Positions 6,402 to 14,508 of a DNA stretch of 34,496 bases are shown piece after piece. The position numbers were made by a program, and so were the translations under genes. Location: assembly GCA_029052995.1 (NCBI GenBank), contig JAIDHZ010000166.1, positions 1-34,496 on the forward strand. Reading direction: 5' to 3'. Origin of the DNA: Lachnospiraceae bacterium (GTDB lineage: Bacteria; Bacillota; Clostridia; Lachnospirales; Lachnospiraceae). Each line of letters opens with the position of its first letter. The first letter of the stretch is position 1. The notes under the pieces are model-generated. The model ran no database searches and had not been told where the DNA came from. It saw only the letters and a program-made list of their open reading frames with translations.

Positions 6402-7937
6402 ATGGTAATTAAAATTGTGTTACTCATTGTATTTTTTGCAGTAATGGTTGGTGTTGGTATCTATTCAAGGAAAAATGCTACCAATGTCAATGATTTTGTT
6501 TTAGGAGGAAGAGGTGTTGGACCGTGGCTTACAGCTTTTGCATTTGGTACGTCTTATTTTTCTTCTGTTGTGTTTGTGGGGTATGCGGGACAGTTTGGAT
6601 GGAAATATGGTCTCGCTTCTACATGGATTGGTCTTGGAAATGCATTTATTGGAAGTCTGCTTGCCTGGCTGGTGTTAGGACGGAGAACACGTATCATGAC
6701 ACAGAGGTTAGACGCAAAGACTATGCCGGAATATTTCGGAATGCGTTTTGATTCCAAGGCACTTAGGGTTGTGAGTTCTGTTATCGCATTTGTATTTTTA
6801 GTACCTTATACAGCATCTATTTACAATGGTCTTTCAAGGCTGTTTGGTATGGCATTTAATATTAAATATGAGTTCTGTCTGATTGTTATGGCATTGCTGA
6901 CCGGTGTATATGTAATTGTGGGCGGATACATGGCTACTGCATGGAATGATTTTATCCAGGGTATTATCATGCTGTTTGGTATTTGTGCAGTTATTGCTGC
7001 AGTGTTAAACGGGCAGGGAGGCTTCTTAAATGCTGTGAAAGAACTGGCAGCAATTTCTGCTGATGATGTAGCAGTACCGTCACTTCAGGGAGGCCAGGGT
7101 CTGCTTGCAAGCTTTTTCGGACCGGATCCTTTAAATCTGCTTGGCGTTATTGTATTGACCTCCCTTGGCACATGGGGACTTCCACAGATGGTACATAAAT
7201 TCTATGCTATAAAAGATGAAAAAGCTGTTAAGACAGGAACGGTTGTTTCTACATTTTTTGCAATTATAATTTCGGGTGGATGTTATTTCTTAGGTGGTTT
7301 TGGAAGATTGTTTGACTGTGACGCAATATACAATGCGGATGGCAGTATTGCATTTGACTCCATTGTACCGCAGATGTTGTCCACATTACCAGACATCTTA
7401 ATTGGAATTGTGATTGTATTAGTACTTTCCGCTTCCATGTCAACCTTGTCTTCGCTGGTACTTACTTCAAGCTCCACGCTGACACTGGATTTTCTAAAAG
7501 AAACCTGTATAAAGAAAATGGATGATAAGACTCAGTTGATTATCATGAGGGTGCTGATTGCATTTTTTATTATTCTGTCGGTTGTACTGGCATTGAATCC
7601 ACCGACATTTATCGCCCAGCTTATGGGTATTTCGTGGGGTGCCCTGGCTGGTGCGTTCTTAGCTCCGTTTATGTATGGGCTTTATTCAAAAAAGGTGACA
7701 AAGGCTTCTGTCTGGGCAAGCTTTATTGTAGGAGTGGGTATTACAGTGCTCAATATGTTCATTAAATTTATTGCATCACCGATTAATGCAGGTGCCATTG
7801 CCATGTTGGCCGGTCTTGTAGTAGTGCCGTTGGTAAGTGCGGTTACCCCGAAGCTTAAAAAGGAGTTTGTGGATGACATTTTCACCTGCTATGATGAAAA
7901 AGTAACTGTACACAAGACCCATTCTTTGGAGGAGTAA
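6402..7937 (+). CDS. Sodium:solute symporter (SSS family, PutP-like)
   Basis: This 511-residue membrane protein imports a small solute with Na+. It has the SSS layout of about 13 membrane helices. The N-terminal part has VGIYSRKNATNVNDFVLGGR, the conserved entry to helix 2, then FAFGTSYFSSVVFVGYAGQ and GGYMATAWNDFIQG in the middle. Later, LSASMSTLSSLVLTSSSTLT carries the Ser/Thr-rich segment that contributes to the Na2 site in this fold. A strong AAGGAGGGAG precedes the ATG. The substrate cannot be assigned: proline, pantothenate and other organic solutes are all possible. It is monocistronic, with terminators on both sides. Confidence 0.85.
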   Translation: MVIKIVLLIVFFAVMVGVGIYSRKNATNVNDFVLGGRGVGPWLTAFAFGTSYFSSVVFVGYAGQFGWKYGLASTWIGLGNAFIGSLLAWLVLGRRTRIMTQRLDAKTMPEYFGMRFDSKALRVVSSVIAFVFLVPYTASIYNGLSRLFGMAFNIKYEFCLIVMALLTGVYVIVGGYMATAWNDFIQGIIMLFGICAVIAAVLNGQGGFLNAVKELAAISADDVAVPSLQGGQGLLASFFGPDPLNLLGVIVLTSLGTWGLPQMVHKFYAIKDEKAVKTGTVVSTFFAIIISGGCYFLGGFGRLFDCDAIYNADGSIAFDSIVPQMLSTLPDILIGIVIVLVLSASMSTLSSLVLTSSSTLTLDFLKETCIKKMDDKTQLIIMRVLIAFFIILSVVLALNPPTFIAQLMGISWGALAGAFLAPFMYGLYSKKVTKASVWASFIVGVGITVLNMFIKFIASPINAGAIAMLAGLVVVPLVSAVTPKLKKEFVDDIFTCYDEKVTVHKTHSLEE

Positions 7938-7971
7938 TCTGTTGAGGTTTAATGAAAGAAATAGTGTATAT

Positions 7972-8000
7972 AAGCGAAAGAGGGTATTCTTTCGCTTTTT
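7972..8000. terminator. Terminator between convergent genes
   Basis: AAGCGAAAGA (7972-7981) pairs perfectly with TCTTTCGCTT (7988-7997) around the loop GGGTAT and is followed by T's to 8000. It ends the symporter transcript. The minus-strand phosphodiesterase ends 10 bp further on and may use the same hairpin, with a poorer T tract in that direction. Confidence 0.85.
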
Positions 8001-8009
8001 GTGACTCAA

Positions 8010-8675
8010 CTATAATCTGTTCAAAACACCATCAACATCTATTCCCGGGTGCGTCAAATACATACGGCAGACCCTGTCAACATCCTCTTCCATAATACCA
8101 TATTTTTTTGCAATTTTCTCTACCTGCACTCCTTTATCAATGTCTCTCATTATGAAATGAATTATTTTATTCAAATCTGCGTTATTCTTTGTTTTAAGAC
8201 TTTCCAAATGGGTGCTTTTGGCTTCTGCAATGTTTTTTTGGGTAATTTGAAATGTACCGTCATCCTTTACCTCAATAACCGCCATTGTAACCGGAAGAAA
8301 AAAACGCCCGGGACCGCAGCTTCCCGGATTCAGCCATACCTGATTTTTTCTGCTCTTCTCCTCGTATATGTGGGAATGCCCATAAATCACAATATCAGCA
8401 TTGGAAATATCTTCGTGTATTTCATCTTTATTATGAATGACAAAAAAATGAAGCCCTTGTACCTGTACATGGAGACTTTTGGGAATATCTGCTGCCCATT
8501 GTGTATCTGCATTGCCCCGAACTACATATAAGGGTGCTATTTTCTTTAATTCCTCCAACACTTTATATGTGTCAATATCACCTGCATGCAGTATCATGTC
8601 GCAGTCCGCTAATATCTGCCTGACTTCTTCCCGTAGTTTTCCATGCGTATCCGAAATAACACCAATTTTCTTCAT
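8010..8675 (-). CDS. YfcE/MJ0936-type metallophosphoesterase with a C-terminal extension
   Basis: This 221-residue protein has all binuclear-metal motifs of YfcE-like phosphodiesterases: D9-T-H11, GD at 32-33, GN at 54-55, H81, and G-H100-S-H102. Such enzymes hydrolyse phosphodiesters in vitro; the physiological substrate is usually unknown. After the catalytic domain (about 1-155) a 57-residue helical domain follows, with VEKIAKKYGIMEEDVDRVCR and THPGIDVDGVLNRL, resembling a helix-turn-helix. I placed the start at MKKIGVISDTHG because the family begins there. The more distant ATG at 8723 almost coincides with the predicted transcription start. Promoter: TTGCTT and TATAAC on this strand. Confidence 0.8.
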   Translation of the reverse strand: MKKIGVISDTHGKLREEVRQILADCDMILHAGDIDTYKVLEELKKIAPLYVVRGNADTQWAADIPKSLHVQVQGLHFFVIHNKDEIHEDISNADIVIYGHSHIYEEKSRKNQVWLNPGSCGPGRFFLPVTMAVIEVKDDGTFQITQKNIAEAKSTHLESLKTKNNADLNKIIHFIMRDIDKGVQVEKIAKKYGIMEEDVDRVCRMYLTHPGIDVDGVLNRL

Positions 8676-8730
8676 ATGCCCTTTCGCCTCCACATGTTTT
8701 CGTCCAATGTTTAATAAACTCATTTATTAT

Positions 8731-8759
8731 GTTATAACAAAACAAAATGGCAAAAGCAA
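8731..8759 (-). promoter_or_regulatory. SigA-type promoter of the metallophosphoesterase gene
   Basis: On the minus strand, TTGCTT (8754-8759) and TATAAC (8731-8736) are separated by exactly 17 nt. Transcription would begin near 8724, leaving a leader of about 48 nt before the chosen start at 8675. Confidence 0.5.
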
Positions 8760-8760
8760 G

Positions 8761-8878
8761 CTTTTCTATATAAAAACAGCCGTTGACACAGAGGTTAGAT
8801 GTAAAGACTATGCCGGAATATTTCGGAATGCCTTTTGATTCCAAGGCACTTAGGGTTGTGAGTTCTGTTATCGCATTT
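8761..8878 (+). repeat. Chimeric relic: symporter-upstream terminator fused to internal symporter sequence
   Basis: Positions 8773-8791 match 6264-6282 exactly, and the similarity extends with three mismatches back to 8761/6252. From 8784 the sequence instead follows the inside of the symporter gene: 8784-8878 matches 6697-6791 with three differences in 95 bases. The two sources share TGACACAG at the switch point (6275-6282 and 6697-6704). The relic therefore looks like a copy of the symporter locus with its 5' part deleted between microhomologies. It contains no useful reading frame. Confidence 0.85.
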
Positions 8879-8906
8879 TTTACATATGTTTTTTCGAATC
8901 TTTACT

Positions 8907-8934
8907 TTGATAGCGGGAAGAACTATGTTATACT
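8907..8934 (+). promoter_or_regulatory. SigA-type promoter
   Basis: TTGATA (8907-8912), a 16-nt spacer and TATACT (8929-8934) form a good SigA promoter. Downstream lie only mini-ORFs and then the chemoreceptor gene at 9295, so the chemoreceptor may have a leader of about 350 nt, or an unrecognised small RNA or peptide may start here. Confidence 0.45.
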
Positions 8935-9000
8935 ATAAGGATAGAAAAAGCGTATGTTGATTATGAAGGCTCGAGACCAGATAAAAGGAAAGAGATGTAG

Positions 9001-9119
9001 ATGAAACAATTAAAAAAAGGAATATGAGAAGAATTGTAAACCGGGTATTGTCCATAGCGTTGACAATGGATACACCGGATAATCATGTTTTGTGTGCATT
9101 TGAGGAATTGATTAAATAA
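9001..9119 (+). CDS. Two tiny overlapping ORFs (8 and 31 codons), doubtful
   Basis: An 8-codon frame MKQLKKGI (9001-9027) overlaps by ATGA with a 31-codon frame that starts at 9024 and ends at 9119 (MRRIVNRVL...CAFEELIK). AAAAAAAGGA precedes the second ATG closely. The overlap looks like translational coupling, downstream of a good promoter, but the peptides match nothing I know. They may be gene debris. The remainder of the gap, 9120-9278, shows no feature I can support. Confidence 0.25.
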
Positions 9120-9294
9120 TATTTGTGGATATTTTCATGGAATAGTGTTACAATGTATAAGCGTTGTTAGATGAATTAGATAAAGGAATTATATAATTTG
9201 TTGAAGAAAAGCCTGAATATTAGTGAATGAATAATATAAGAAAAGATTCATGTTTACTCTTGTTAAAATAATTGAGATAAGGAGGAAATAAACA

Positions 9295-10776
9295 ATGGGT
9301 AAAAAGGAGTGCTCTGCTATTGAACGATCTAACAGGATTGCTGTGCTTTGTTTTGTGATTTTGGATTTGGTGCTTGTTTTGGCTTATTTGGCGGAGGTAT
9401 TAAAGCATGCAAGAACAATTGGCTATTATTTTGTGTTTTGCATTTTGGCGCTGGTGCCGCTATTTATATCAATAGGGATGTTTCAGAGGAACAGGGAATC
9501 TGAACTTATTAAGTACTCTATTGCAATAGGATATAGCATCTTCTACTTTTTTATTATTTTTACTACGGTTTCGCCGGCGGCATATACCTATACCATGATA
9601 CTGGGACTGCTGCTGATTAGCTATAATGACAAAAAGCTGACACTTTCCTATATGGGTGCGAGCCTTATTGCCAATGTAATCCAGATTGTGGTAATGGGTG
9701 TGCAGGGACAGATTGCAGATGGGGATGTGGCAAATGTTGAGATTCGAATTGCCTCGCTTTTACTGTTTACTATATTTATGTATTTGGAAACCCAGGGTAC
9801 AAAGCAGAATAATGATATGCAGATTAGACAGATTGAGGGGGAGAAGGAGCGCACGACGGATATGATGCAGCAGATTCTTGGAATTTCCGAGAGAATGATA
9901 GAGGATGTCCGGACTGTTTCTGAAAAAATGCATATTTTAGAGACAACGGCTGACCGAACCAAAAATTCAATGGAAGAGGTAACGATTGGTACAAATGAGA
10001 CTGTAGAATCTATTCAGATGCAGCTTCAGAAAACAGAGGATATTCAGCGTACCATTAACAGGGTAGAGCAATCTTCCGATTCTATCAGTAATGATATTTC
10101 TGATACGAAAAAAGAATTGGAGTCATCACAAATTAATATTGATAATCTGATTAAGCATGTCAATATTTCCAATCAGGCCAATGAAAATGTATCAAAAGAA
10201 CTGGGAGAGCTTTCTGAATATACAGACCAGATGCAGTCTATTATTGGATTGATCAATGGTGTTGCCGAACAGACCGGATTACTTGCTTTAAATGCCAGTA
10301 TTGAGGCAGCCAGAGCTGGTGAAGCAGGGCGGGGTTTTGCAGTAGTTGCATCGGAGATTTCCAATCTGGCAACCCAGACCCAGCAGGCAACCGTGGAGAT
10401 TACTGCATTGATTGGCAACATTTCTAATGAGCTTTCGGAGGTAGTGCAGGTTATTGAGAAAATGATAGAAAATGCCAGGGAACAGAATAAAGCAGCCAAC
10501 AGTACTGCCGACAGCTTTAAGACGATTTCCGAAAAGACACAGCAGATTCATCAGGAAGTGGGTCAGATGGTAAGCCTGGTAGCTGAACTTACAAGTGCAA
10601 ATGAGTTGATAGTGCATGGTATCGAAACAATTTCTGCGGCGACAGAAGAAGTAACAGCACACTCTAATGAGACATTGGAAAGCAGTGAGGAAAACAGTGC
10701 AATTACTAATGAAGTAGGAGGTATCATAGAGGGATTAAGCCAGCTTGCACAGGAATTACAGGCAATGAATGGGTGA
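9295..10776 (+). CDS. Methyl-accepting chemotaxis protein, membrane-sensor type
   Basis: This 493-residue chemoreceptor passes signals to CheW/CheA. Six hydrophobic segments (about 16-36, 42-61, 75-94, 98-110, 118-137 and 150-166) are joined by very short loops, so no extracellular ligand domain and no obvious HAMP domain are present. The sensor is probably the membrane bundle itself. From about residue 200 a long coiled coil carries the signalling hairpin: [20 protein letters not shown] and [19 protein letters not shown] (about 315-355) are near-perfect MCP tip motifs. AAGGAGGAAAT precedes the ATG. A strong terminator follows, so it is separate from the next gene. No sigma-28 box was found upstream. 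Confidence 0.9.
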   Translation: MGKKECSAIERSNRIAVLCFVILDLVLVLAYLAEVLKHARTIGYYFVFCILALVPLFISIGMFQRNRESELIKYSIAIGYSIFYFFIIFTTVSPAAYTYTMILGLLLISYNDKKLTLSYMGASLIANVIQIVVMGVQGQIADGDVANVEIRIASLLLFTIFMYLETQGTKQNNDMQIRQIEGEKERTTDMMQQILGISERMIEDVRTVSEKMHILETTADRTKNSMEEVTIGTNETVESIQMQLQKTEDIQRTINRVEQSSDSISNDISDTKKELESSQINIDNLIKHVNISNQANENVSKELGELSEYTDQMQSIIGLINGVAEQTGLLALNASIEAARAGEAGRGFAVVASEISNLATQTQQATVEITALIGNISNELSEVVQVIEKMIENAREQNKAANSTADSFKTISEKTQQIHQEVGQMVSLVAELTSANELIVHGIETISAATEEVTAHSNETLESSEENSAITNEVGGIIEGLSQLAQELQAMNG

Positions 10777-10860
10777 TTAATGTAAGATGGGAGGCATTGC
10801 TTAATTTTATCTCTTTATGAAATCCCCGTTTTTTCCGAAATATTATATATAGCGGACAAC

Positions 10861-10882
10861 AAAAAAGCCGAAAGGCTTTTTT
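10861..10882 (+). terminator. Strong intrinsic terminator
   Basis: AAAAAAGCC, the tetraloop GAAA, and GGCTTTTTT form a textbook hairpin with a T tract, 85 bp after the chemoreceptor stop. It insulates the FliK-like gene from the chemoreceptor transcript. Confidence 0.9.
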
Positions 10883-10964
10883 GTGTATGGGGGAAATGCT
10901 ATCAGTTGTGATGAATTCCTATGAATATCAAAAAAGTGGCAAGTATGAAAAATGAGGTGACAGC

Positions 10965-13900
10965 ATGAACTATCAAATTAGTGGCGGCAATCAGGGAAAT
11001 ACATATGACAGTATGATGTTTGGCGGTGCAGGTTTATCGGGAACAGGTAAAACGGACCAAGATGGTGCAAATAGTATTTTGAAAAATAACGATATTGGGG
11101 ATTTGCTGAAATGTAAGCTTGTTAAGGGTGGAGAACACCCGGTGCTCGATATGAATGGCGTTCAGATTAAGACAAGGGCTTCCAAAGAGCTTTCAGAAGC
11201 AAAAGAAGGAGATACCATTTATTTAAAAATCCAGCAGGCAGACAAGAATAAAGTGTCATTAAAGATAGCAGGTATTGTTTCGGCGGCAGAAGCCTTAGAG
11301 GGTTCATCGTTGGGAGCGGTAACCAGTGCACAGGTAATGCAAAGCACAGAACAGTTCTCAGATATGATTAAGGAAAATATAGGAGGCGCTTTAGATGAGA
11401 AGGAAGCAAAGGAAAACCAAAAAGAGATTTTGAGAAATATTTCACCGGAAGAGATTACTAAGCTTCGAATGATGCAGATTGATGTGACAAATTCCACCCT
11501 TTCAGATTTGATAGGCATGGTTATTAATATTCGGTCTAACGAGCATCAGGATGAGGTAAACGAACTGCTTTCGGACATTGCGGAGGAGACAATCGGAAAG
11601 CTTAAGGAATCCTTTGCACCGGGAGCAGAGTCGAATAATATGACAGCGGGGACAGAGAATGCGGGCGGTGAAGATTATGTGGCAGAGCTCGCACCGATAG
11701 CAGACGTTCCGGTTAAAAGCAACTTAAACAGTGAAGGATATGTTGTAAGTACACCAATTCGTCCGGCAGGAGAAAAAGCTGCTAATGGCATGGAAGGTGG
11801 CCTGCAGGGTGATGATGGTTCCGGAAAAAATGAGGGACAGGTTAAGGTCACAGAGGAACAGCTGATTTATCTGATTAAAAACAATATGGATTTGACCATT
11901 GAGAATTTGAATATTGCAAGAACAAGTGTAAATGAGTCAAGCAAAAGCCAGGAACTTCCAATTGATAATCAGGTATGGAATGATATTTATCCCCAGGTGA
12001 CAGATATAATTGAGGCAGCGGGAATGACAGTTTCTGAGCAGAGCCTTTCAGGAGCGCAGTTTATGTTAAAGTATGAGCTGCCGATTACGGTGGATTCCCT
12101 TCGTCTTTATATGGCAGTAAACTCTTTGAACCAGAGAGGTATGTCAGAGGAGCAGACTAAGGCTAATATTAATGAACAGATTGCCCAGGGAAATCCACCG
12201 GAGCAGGCAAGAATAAATGGAAGCACCATACATGAACGGGCAACACGTATGGTAGAAAAGGTGAATACCATAACAATGCAGTCGGTGGACAGTGCTGTGA
12301 ATCAGGGAAAAACTATTACGATTTCCCTGTTATATAATATGACTATGCGAACGGCAGGTAACCGCAGAATAAGTACACCGGTAAATGCCGGTGTGGAGGG
12401 GGCAAGCCTTTCTTTGAGTGGGAATTCCGGGGATGGTTATAAGCCGGAGGGTACAGGAATGCCGTTATCAACGAATTCGAATGCAGTGGCAGTGAGACGC
12501 CAAATTGAGGAAATACGTCTATCCATGACAATGGAGGCGGCGGTTCGTCTTATCAATATGGATATTAATATTGATGCAAAACCACTTTCACAGATTGTTG
12601 AGGCATTAAGAAATCAGGAGAATACTTATTATGAAAAAGTGGCCTCTACTCATGATTTACATGATGTCCCGGAAGAGGAGGACTTGTTAAAGGAAACCTT
12701 AAAAAAGACAGATGAGTTAAAGGTAATGCCTGAATATGCATTAGGTGAGATGGTAAGGCAGCCATCCATTACAGTGAGCGGTCTTTATGATACTGCAAGT
12801 AAGATGAAGGTCAGCCTTTTGAATAATGCGTATGAAACCATGATGACAAGACCGAGAAGTGATATGGGTGATTCGATTACGGAGGCTTTTCAGAATATAG
12901 ATGATATTTTAAAGGATTTGGATTTGGACCGTAATGAGGAAAATCAGCGTGCAATTAGAATTCTTGCTTATAATGAGATGGAGCTCTCAATTCAGAATAT
13001 TATCGGTGTCAAAGGGGCTGATGCCAAGGTGCAGCAAATGTTTGAGACATTGACACCACAGATTGTTTTAAATCTGATACGGCAGAATAAGAATCCGCTT
13101 AATATGACAATTGACGGGCTAAATGAAGAAATTATGCAGCAAAAGGAAGTATTAGGTGTAACGGATGAACAGCGGTTTAGCGAATTTTTATACCAGATGG
13201 ATAAAAATAATGCCATTACGAACGAGGAGCGTCAGAGTTTTATTGGAATTTACCGTTTGCTTGACAAGGTAGAAAAATCCCATGGGAAGGATATCGGTGC
13301 GCTCATCCGTAACGGGCAGGAGGTAACGCTTCGCAATCTCTTTGTGGCAGACAAGAGCCGGAAGGCAAGGGGAATTAATGTTGCTGTAGACGAAAGGTTT
13401 GGAGAACGGGTGGATGTAAATACCCAGGAGCAAGGCATTTTAGAGCAGATTGATACGGCTTATAATCAGACGCTTACCGGCAGCATTTTACGCCATATCC
13501 GTCCGGAAATATTAAAGAGTCTGCAGGATGCGGACTATCAAAATATGTCATTTGAGGAATTAAATGCCCTGATGAAAGCGGGAGACAATGGTGTTGGCGA
13601 AACAGAGCTTTCGGAGGAGTTATACGCTGTTTTGCAGGAGGCTCTTTCTTATGAAGATGAGGTCTCAACTATGCTGGAAGCCAATGACATGCCACGTACG
13701 GTAACTAATATGATGGCAGCTCATCAGGTTATGTATGGAAGTGACGGAATATTTGGCATGATTCATAAGGCAAAGAACAGCCTGACGAAAGAAAAGCGGG
13801 AAGAGATTACAGCCCGGGAGGCAGTCTTTTTAGACGCTGTTGACAGTAAAGAAGATGTCATATACGGATTGGAAAATATAAGGTCTTCGCTGTCGCAGGC

Positions 13901-14405
13901 GATTCATGAGAAAGAATCTGATGGAACAATTACTTCCATGGATATACAGGCACTAAAATACATTAATGCAGGAATGCCGATTGCCATGCGGGCGGTGGAG
14001 CAGGATGTATTTCAGGTTCCGATTGTAGTTGATGATAAGGTCAGCATTATGAAGGTTTCCATTATACATGACGGAAGCAATGCAGGGGAGATAACTGCCA
14101 CTATGGATACACCAAGGTATGGAACAATGGAAGCATTTTTACATATGGAAGGCAGTCAGGTTGAAGGTTATGTTGTGACTGAGGATGAAAGTGGACAACG
14201 TGTATTGGAAGCCAACGAGCTTACTCTCCGTTCCGTATTTGCAAAAGCTGGTATGGAGGTTAGGGACCTGCGTTTAGACGGTACAAAGCCTGTACATTAT
14301 GGTTCGGAGGTTAAAAAGGAGAAAATACCAACTTCAAAGCTTTATAAAGCTGCGAAACAACTTATCACGGCTATTAAGTTAACCGGAATTAACGCCGATA
14401 ATTAA
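10965..14405 (+). CDS. Giant FliK-like flagellar protein (DUF6240-like)
   Basis: This encodes 1146 residues, with no signal peptide or membrane segment. Near the N-terminus (about 43-100) a compact beta-rich stretch, LLKCKLVKGGEHPVLDMNG to DTIYLKIQQADKNKVSLKI, resembles an OB-like module. The middle is a long helical region, acidic and rich in Gln/Asn. Near the C-terminus (about 1008-1105) a pattern of alternating strands, VSIMKVSIIHDGSNAGEITA, then a helix and AGMEVRDLRLDG, resembles the Flg_hook domain of FliK hook-length control proteins. I recall the family as DUF6240 from Lachnospiraceae but could not check. GAGGTG before the ATG supports the start. The flagellin promoter overlaps its last codons. 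Confidence 0.6.
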   Translation: MNYQISGGNQGNTYDSMMFGGAGLSGTGKTDQDGANSILKNNDIGDLLKCKLVKGGEHPVLDMNGVQIKTRASKELSEAKEGDTIYLKIQQADKNKVSLKIAGIVSAAEALEGSSLGAVTSAQVMQSTEQFSDMIKENIGGALDEKEAKENQKEILRNISPEEITKLRMMQIDVTNSTLSDLIGMVINIRSNEHQDEVNELLSDIAEETIGKLKESFAPGAESNNMTAGTENAGGEDYVAELAPIADVPVKSNLNSEGYVVSTPIRPAGEKAANGMEGGLQGDDGSGKNEGQVKVTEEQLIYLIKNNMDLTIENLNIARTSVNESSKSQELPIDNQVWNDIYPQVTDIIEAAGMTVSEQSLSGAQFMLKYELPITVDSLRLYMAVNSLNQRGMSEEQTKANINEQIAQGNPPEQARINGSTIHERATRMVEKVNTITMQSVDSAVNQGKTITISLLYNMTMRTAGNRRISTPVNAGVEGASLSLSGNSGDGYKPEGTGMPLSTNSNAVAVRRQIEEIRLSMTMEAAVRLINMDINIDAKPLSQIVEALRNQENTYYEKVASTHDLHDVPEEEDLLKETLKKTDELKVMPEYALGEMVRQPSITVSGLYDTASKMKVSLLNNAYETMMTRPRSDMGDSITEAFQNIDDILKDLDLDRNEENQRAIRILAYNEMELSIQNIIGVKGADAKVQQMFETLTPQIVLNLIRQNKNPLNMTIDGLNEEIMQQKEVLGVTDEQRFSEFLYQMDKNNAITNEERQSFIGIYRLLDKVEKSHGKDIGALIRNGQEVTLRNLFVADKSRKARGINVAVDERFGERVDVNTQEQGILEQIDTAYNQTLTGSILRHIRPEILKSLQDADYQNMSFEELNALMKAGDNGVGETELSEELYAVLQEALSYEDEVSTMLEANDMPRTVTNMMAAHQVMYGSDGIFGMIHKAKNSLTKEKREEITAREAVFLDAVDSKEDVIYGLENIRSSLSQAIHEKESDGTITSMDIQALKYINAGMPIAMRAVEQDVFQVPIVVDDKVSIMKVSIIHDGSNAGEITATMDTPRYGTMEAFLHMEGSQVEGYVVTEDESGQRVLEANELTLRSVFAKAGMEVRDLRLDGTKPVHYGSEVKKEKIPTSKLYKAAKQLITAIKLTGINADN
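14375..14401 (+). promoter_or_regulatory. Sigma-28 (SigD) promoter of flagellin
   Basis: TAAG (14375-14378), a 15-nt spacer and GCCGATAA (14394-14401) match the SigD consensus TAAA-N15-GCCGATAT closely. It overlaps the end of the FliK-like gene and lies about 108 bp before the flagellin ATG. Confidence 0.75.
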
Positions 14406-14424
14406 ATTAGATGTAACAGCGAAA

Positions 14425-14442
14425 ACGGAAAAGGAAGTCCGT
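14425..14442 (+). promoter_or_regulatory. Leader hairpin with GGA in the loop, possible CsrA site
   Basis: ACGGA (14425-14429) pairs with TCCGT (14438-14442), leaving the loop AAAGGAAG in the flagellin leader. CsrA binds GGA in hairpin loops and represses flagellin (hag) translation in Bacillus subtilis. No csrA or fliW gene is in the window, so this is a suggestion only. Confidence 0.3.
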
Positions 14443-14508
14443 CATGAAAAGTTTTAAGGCAGAGAGAAAAGGAATTCCCTGTGAATAAAAAATATTGAGG
14501 TGACGAAT

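Noticed and set aside
8578-8844. Minus-strand ORF of 88 codons across the chimeric relic, and the plus-strand ORF at 8479-8838
   Set aside because: Both are shadows of the metallophosphoesterase gene prolonged into the relic; no start signals.
9053-9090. TTGACA at about 9060 followed by CCGGATAAT, resembling a sigma-A or sigma-28 promoter for the chemoreceptor
   Set aside because: The spacing between the boxes is about 11 nt, and the sigma-28 -10 would have an extra G; neither class is satisfied.
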